Shown: piece after piece, positions 7,539 to 9,715 of the stretch
How the letters are laid out: each line of letters starts with the position of its first letter
Position numbering within the stretch: position 1 is the stretch's first letter
Program-made: the position numbers and the translations under genes
The notes under the pieces: model-generated
Databases searched by the model: none
What the model saw: only the letters and a program-made list of their open reading frames with translations
What the model was told of the DNA's origin: nothing
Origin: Nocardioides sp.
GTDB lineage: Bacteria; Actinomycetota; Actinomycetes; Propionibacteriales; Nocardioidaceae
Direction: 5' to 3'
Assembly: GCA_023252065.1 (NCBI GenBank)
Contig: JAHEXO010000042.1
Span: 1 to 9,715, forward strand
Length of the DNA: 9,715 nucleotides

Positions 7539-8002
7539 GGCTGCTCCTCCAGCGAGGGCGGGCCGACCCAGCTGGCGAAGCCGGGCGGCTTGGCGCCGGT
7601 GGGGTGGGCCCCGATGGCCGGCCACATCAGGCCCTCGGTCCAGCTCTGGGCGGACAGCAGCCGGTCGCAGTCGAGGCTGCTGGCGCCGTTGCGCGCGCGC
7701 CACTCGGCCGGCAGCTGGTTCCAGCTGCCGGTGTACCAGAGCACGGCCACGTTGCGCGCGAGCGGACCCAGGTCGGGGTCCTCCATGACCTGGAGTCGCA
7801 GCTGGTCCTCGACGTCGTCGGCCCAGCCCAGCGCACGGCTGCCTTCCCGGACGAGGGCGATCGCGAGCCGGTCACCGACGACGGCGACGAGCTCGCCGAG
7901 GTACGTCGGCGCCATGCCCGTGCCCTGCAGCTGCGCGACCGAGAAGCCGGTCAGCGCTGCTGACAGGGACAGGAAGTCGTCGAGGAGGTCGGAGTCGCTC
8001 AC
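7535..8002 (-). CDS. Small subunit of a GMC dehydrogenase (FAD-SLDH / sorbitol dehydrogenase small-subunit type)
   Basis: 155-residue protein resembling the small (gamma) subunits of membrane-associated FAD sugar dehydrogenases (PF12318 type), which partner and stabilise a GMC large subunit. Seen: an N-terminal FLSLSAALTGF (10-20) followed by GTG and a helix, then VLWYTGSW (87-94), and a C-terminal MWPAIGAHPTGAKPPGFASW (126-145), the family's usual order. Unlike typical members, which start with a twin-arginine signal that carries the large subunit to the periplasm, this one begins directly at the family domain with MSDSDLLDDF, so the complex is probably cytoplasmic (inference). The GTG start at 8002 lies six bases after the stop of the decarboxylase-like gene and has no strong Shine-Dalgarno, suggesting coupled translation. 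Its TGA overlaps the ATG of the flavoprotein gene (ATGA). Recognised by motif memory, not by search. Confidence 0.75.
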   Translation of the reverse strand: MSDSDLLDDFLSLSAALTGFSVAQLQGTGMAPTYLGELVAVVGDRLAIALVREGSRALGWADDVEDQLRLQVMEDPDLGPLARNVAVLWYTGSWNQLPAEWRARNGASSLDCDRLLSAQSWTEGLMWPAIGAHPTGAKPPGFASWVGPPSLEEQP

Positions 8003-8008
8003 GGCTGC

Positions 8009-8920
8009 TCAGTCGTCGGGGAACTCGAGCCAGGCCTGCGACTCGGAGGAGACCGGAGCCGAGGTGAAGGTCTGCGCGGCCAGCGGGGCCCGCGTCCCGA
8101 TCACGTTGCGGACGTCCTCGTGCAGGCGGTAGTGGTCGATGGAGGGGCCCATCGTGAGAGTGACCCGGCTGCTGTCCTTCTCCGAGAGGAAGTAGGTGTC
8201 GAACGAGCCGAAGAAGTTCCAGAAGTTGGCGGCGAGCACGTCGCGTCCCTCGACCTTGCGGGTGCCGTACTCGATCAGCGGAGAGAGGTTGGACGGCTCG
8301 GCGACCAGGTTGTGCAGCTTCGCGTCGACCTCGAAGATCATCGACTTCGGCTTCAGCGGGGTGCCGGGCGGGGTGTCCTTCGGCTGCGGCTCGTAGACGC
8401 CGTACCTCCACTCCGTGCGGTCGGGGCCGTTCAGCGAGGGGGTCATGTAGTCGAACGCCGCCAGCCACTTGGGCTCGCCGAAGTTCCCCTGTCCGGCCTC
8501 CACGGCGATCGGGTTGTCGCACGGCACGTGGAGCCGGTAGCCGCCGATCGTCTTGGTCTGGTCGCGCCCGAGGAGGTAGTCGCGCACGCTCATCCGCGGC
8601 ACCGAGGGCAGCCGGCTCTCGGGGTATGCATAGATGTTGAACTCGACCTCGCGGGTGCAGCCGAGGAAGCTCGAGCCGCCCGCGGTGCCGCCCGAGGTGT
8701 AGGCCTGGAAGTCGAGGGAGACCAGGGCCCGGTCGGGCAGGTCGTCGAACTTCGCGAGCCGCAGCCCGTGGCCTTCCGGGAGCTCCGGCAGCAGCGCCTC
8801 GACCTGGTCGCGACGGGCCGGGTAGTAGAGCCAGAAGGACTGCAGCGAGCTGTACCAGAACGGCATCTCGAAGCCCTTCGGCTGCTCGGGCATGAGCTCT
8901 TTCCACGGGACCTGTGCCAT
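8009..8920 (-). CDS. Acetoacetate decarboxylase-like (ADC superfamily) protein
   Basis: Predicted cytoplasmic protein of 303 residues, first gene of the operon. The segment AVEAGQGNFGEPKWLAAF (about 139-156 from ATG 8920) resembles the active-site strand of acetoacetate decarboxylase, in which a Lys after Gly-x-Pro forms the Schiff base with the keto substrate; Lys151 would be that residue. In the classical enzyme a second Lys follows and lowers its pKa; here it is Trp152. ADC-like proteins include decarboxylases, aldolase-dehydratases (Swit_4259) and biosynthetic cyclases (MppR), so the reaction cannot be named. ATG 8920 is preferred because AAGGGG (8926-8931) sits five bases upstream; an in-frame GTG at 8926 would add two residues but overlaps that site. 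No signal peptide or membrane segment is seen. Other possibility: an unrelated domain of unknown function with a chance GEPK motif. Confidence 0.6.
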   Translation of the reverse strand: MAQVPWKELMPEQPKGFEMPFWYSSLQSFWLYYPARRDQVEALLPELPEGHGLRLAKFDDLPDRALVSLDFQAYTSGGTAGGSSFLGCTREVEFNIYAYPESRLPSVPRMSVRDYLLGRDQTKTIGGYRLHVPCDNPIAVEAGQGNFGEPKWLAAFDYMTPSLNGPDRTEWRYGVYEPQPKDTPPGTPLKPKSMIFEVDAKLHNLVAEPSNLSPLIEYGTRKVEGRDVLAANFWNFFGSFDTYFLSEKDSSRVTLTMGPSIDHYRLHEDVRNVIGTRAPLAAQTFTSAPVSSESQAWLEFPDD

Positions 8921-8925
8921 GACCA

Positions 8926-8931
8926 CCCCTT
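8926..8931 (-). promoter_or_regulatory. Ribosome binding site deciding the start of the operon's first gene
   Basis: On the minus strand AAGGGG lies five bases before ATG 8920. It overlaps the alternative GTG start at 8926, which has no such site in front of it, so ATG 8920 is favoured. The same 5-base spacing is seen before the flavoprotein and ferritin-like genes. Confidence 0.5.
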
Positions 8932-8942
8932 GGGATCAGTTC

Positions 8943-8966
8943 CGTCACCCCTGACGAACCTGTTCG
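8943..8966. promoter_or_regulatory. Two abutting dyad repeats, candidate operators for the minus-strand operon
   Basis: CGTCA-CCCC-TGACG (8943-8956) and CGAAC-CT-GTTCG (8955-8966) are two perfect 5-bp dyads sharing two bases, lying 23 to 46 bases upstream of the operon's first start codon. A minus-strand TACTGT (8974 down to 8969) just outside could be a TAnnnT -10 element, but no convincing -35 is seen. The remainder of the gap to the next gene (8967-9025) shows only a weak stem and no T-run. Symmetry suits a TetR-like or similar dimeric regulator, or a leader hairpin; no regulator gene is in the window. Confidence 0.3.
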
Positions 8967-9025
8967 GACAGTAACGGCCACCGGTGCGCAGCGGGAGGGG
9001 CGAAGCAAGGATTTGACCCTCGCCG

Positions 9026-9715
9026 TCAGTGCGGCAGGAGGCCGAGCAGGTCGGAGGCGAGATCGAGGTAGGGCCCCACCCGCCGGCCGTCGCGTCGCAC
9101 GGTCAGGGTGTCGTAGCACGACATCGGGCCACTCGCGGACACGTCACCGGCCGCGGTGTGGAAGACGATCCGGTAGCGGCGCTGGGTCAGCTGCATCGGG
9201 CAGCTGTGGAAGAAAGGGGGCCATCCCGGCAGCTTGTTGTAGGCCGTCACCAAGGCACCGACCTGGTCGGGCGAGCCGATCGTGACGGTGCGGTGACGCA
9301 CGCGAGGGGTGTGGGCTCCGTACCTTGTCGCCGTGATCTGCACGGTCACCCCCCGCACGTGGGAGACGAACGAGGCGGCCGGGCGGGCCGGGCGCCACAC
9401 GGCGTCAACCGTGGCACGGACGCCGACTCGCCCGCCCGCCAAGGAGGTCGTCTGCACCACGACGGACGCTCCGGCAGGCGCATAGGGCATGGGCGGGTGC
9501 TGGTCGAGGTAGACGTCGTCGATCCAGCCTCCGTCGGGGCGGGACTCACCGCCGACCCCGTTCGGTCCGCCGTCGGAGACGAACCCCTGCTGCGGGTGCC
9601 GGGCGTACCACTCCGCGACCGTCCTAGGCACGCCGCGCACCGTCCAGAAGCGTGAGCGGGTGACGGTGTAGTTGGACGGCGACGAGCTCATCGTGCGCCG
9701 GACGAGGGGCGGGAC
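9026..9715 (-). CDS. Uncharacterised actinobacterial protein, C-terminal part (5' end outside window)
   Basis: I do not recognise a named function. The frame ends with TGA at 9026-9028 and is open through the right edge. An ATG at 9691 would give 221 residues, but it has no Shine-Dalgarno and eight more in-frame codons (VPPLVRRT) precede it without a stop, so the true start is probably outside. The layout (a short Tyr-Thr-Val-Thr-Arg-Ser-Arg-Phe-Trp-Val segment, then AEWYARHPQQG, a Gly-rich stretch, beta strands with VDAVWRPARP) resembles hypothetical, often secreted or lipoprotein-like actinobacterial proteins whose signal peptide would lie off-window (from memory, uncertain). Two cysteines, C164 and C192 in ATG-9691 numbering, could form a disulfide if exported. 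It is codirectional with the operon below but separated by 105 bases, so it is probably a separate transcription unit. Confidence 0.65.
   Translation of the reverse strand, partial: VPPLVRRTMSSSPSNYTVTRSRFWTVRGVPRTVAEWYARHPQQGFVSDGGPNGVGGESRPDGGWIDDVYLDQHPPMPYAPAGASVVVQTTSLAGGRVGVRATVDAVWRPARPAASFVSHVRGVTVQITATRYGAHTPRVRHRTVTIGSPDQVGALVTAYNKLPGWPPFFHSCPMQLTQRRYRIVFHTAAGDVSASGPMSCYDTLTVRRDGRRVGPYLDLASDLLGLLPH

Noticed and set aside
7539..7703. 55-residue upstream extension of the flavoprotein
   Set aside because: It is out-of-frame reading of the small-subunit gene; the FAD motif begins right after ATG 7538, which has GGAGGAG upstream.
8955..8966. Possible LexA (SOS) box CGAAC-n2-GTTCG
   Set aside because: Gram-positive LexA boxes have four bases between the CGAAC and GTTCG arms; here there are two, so it is kept only as an unassigned dyad.
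9000..9025. Possible terminator after the right-edge gene
   Set aside because: On the minus strand only a 5-bp GGCGA/TCGCC stem with a 16-base loop is present and no T-run follows; too weak to call.
7872..9119. 415-residue minus-strand open frame over the ADC-like gene
   Set aside because: Different frame from the ADC-like gene, Arg/Ala/Pro-rich, and it spans the intergenic gap and the end of the neighbouring gene.
1..9715. tRNA, rRNA, CRISPR, insertion sequence or att-site signals
   Set aside because: None seen: coding is nearly continuous, with no direct-repeat arrays, transposase motifs or tRNA-like cloverleaf sequence.

Overview
The window is very GC-rich with dense, mostly GC-ending codons, GTG starts and short intergenic gaps. 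It looks like chromosomal DNA of a high-GC actinobacterium. The glucan phosphorylase type and the other protein families fit a Nocardioides-like organism, but the genus is an inference. I see no RNA genes, insertion sequences, CRISPR arrays or phage genes.

Plus strand, left part: the 3' end of an alpha-glucan (glycogen) phosphorylase gene runs off the left edge (1-1398). After a 71-base gap, which holds a candidate promoter placed to give a leaderless mRNA, comes a 1095-residue signalling protein (1470-4757). It has two zinc ribbons, a class III nucleotidyl cyclase domain, an STAND/AAA-type ATPase module and a helical-repeat C-terminal half, an arrangement resembling soluble adenylyl cyclase.

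Minus strand, middle and right: four genes packed head to tail form one apparent operon, read from 8920 down to 4723. They encode an acetoacetate-decarboxylase-like protein, a small FAD-SLDH-type dehydrogenase subunit, a GMC flavoprotein with a C-x5-C-x3-C iron-sulfur-type motif, and a VioB-type ferritin-like protein. The last three are joined by 4-base ATGA overlaps. The set suggests a multistep oxidation: the flavoprotein with its small subunit oxidises a substrate, the ferritin-like protein may do an iron-dependent step, and the decarboxylase-like protein may do Schiff-base chemistry on a keto product. The substrate is unknown. No cytochrome c subunit and no export signal is visible, unlike the classical periplasmic sugar dehydrogenases of this family. 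This operon is the best candidate here for an undescribed system.

The operon and the cyclase gene converge, and their coding ends overlap by 35 bases. A perfect 8-bp GC-rich hairpin lies just past the cyclase stop, inside the last operon gene. Upstream of the operon, a roughly 100-base gap carries two abutting dyad repeats that could be operators. At the right edge, still on the minus strand, is the C-terminal part of an uncharacterised protein whose reading frame stays open through the window end.
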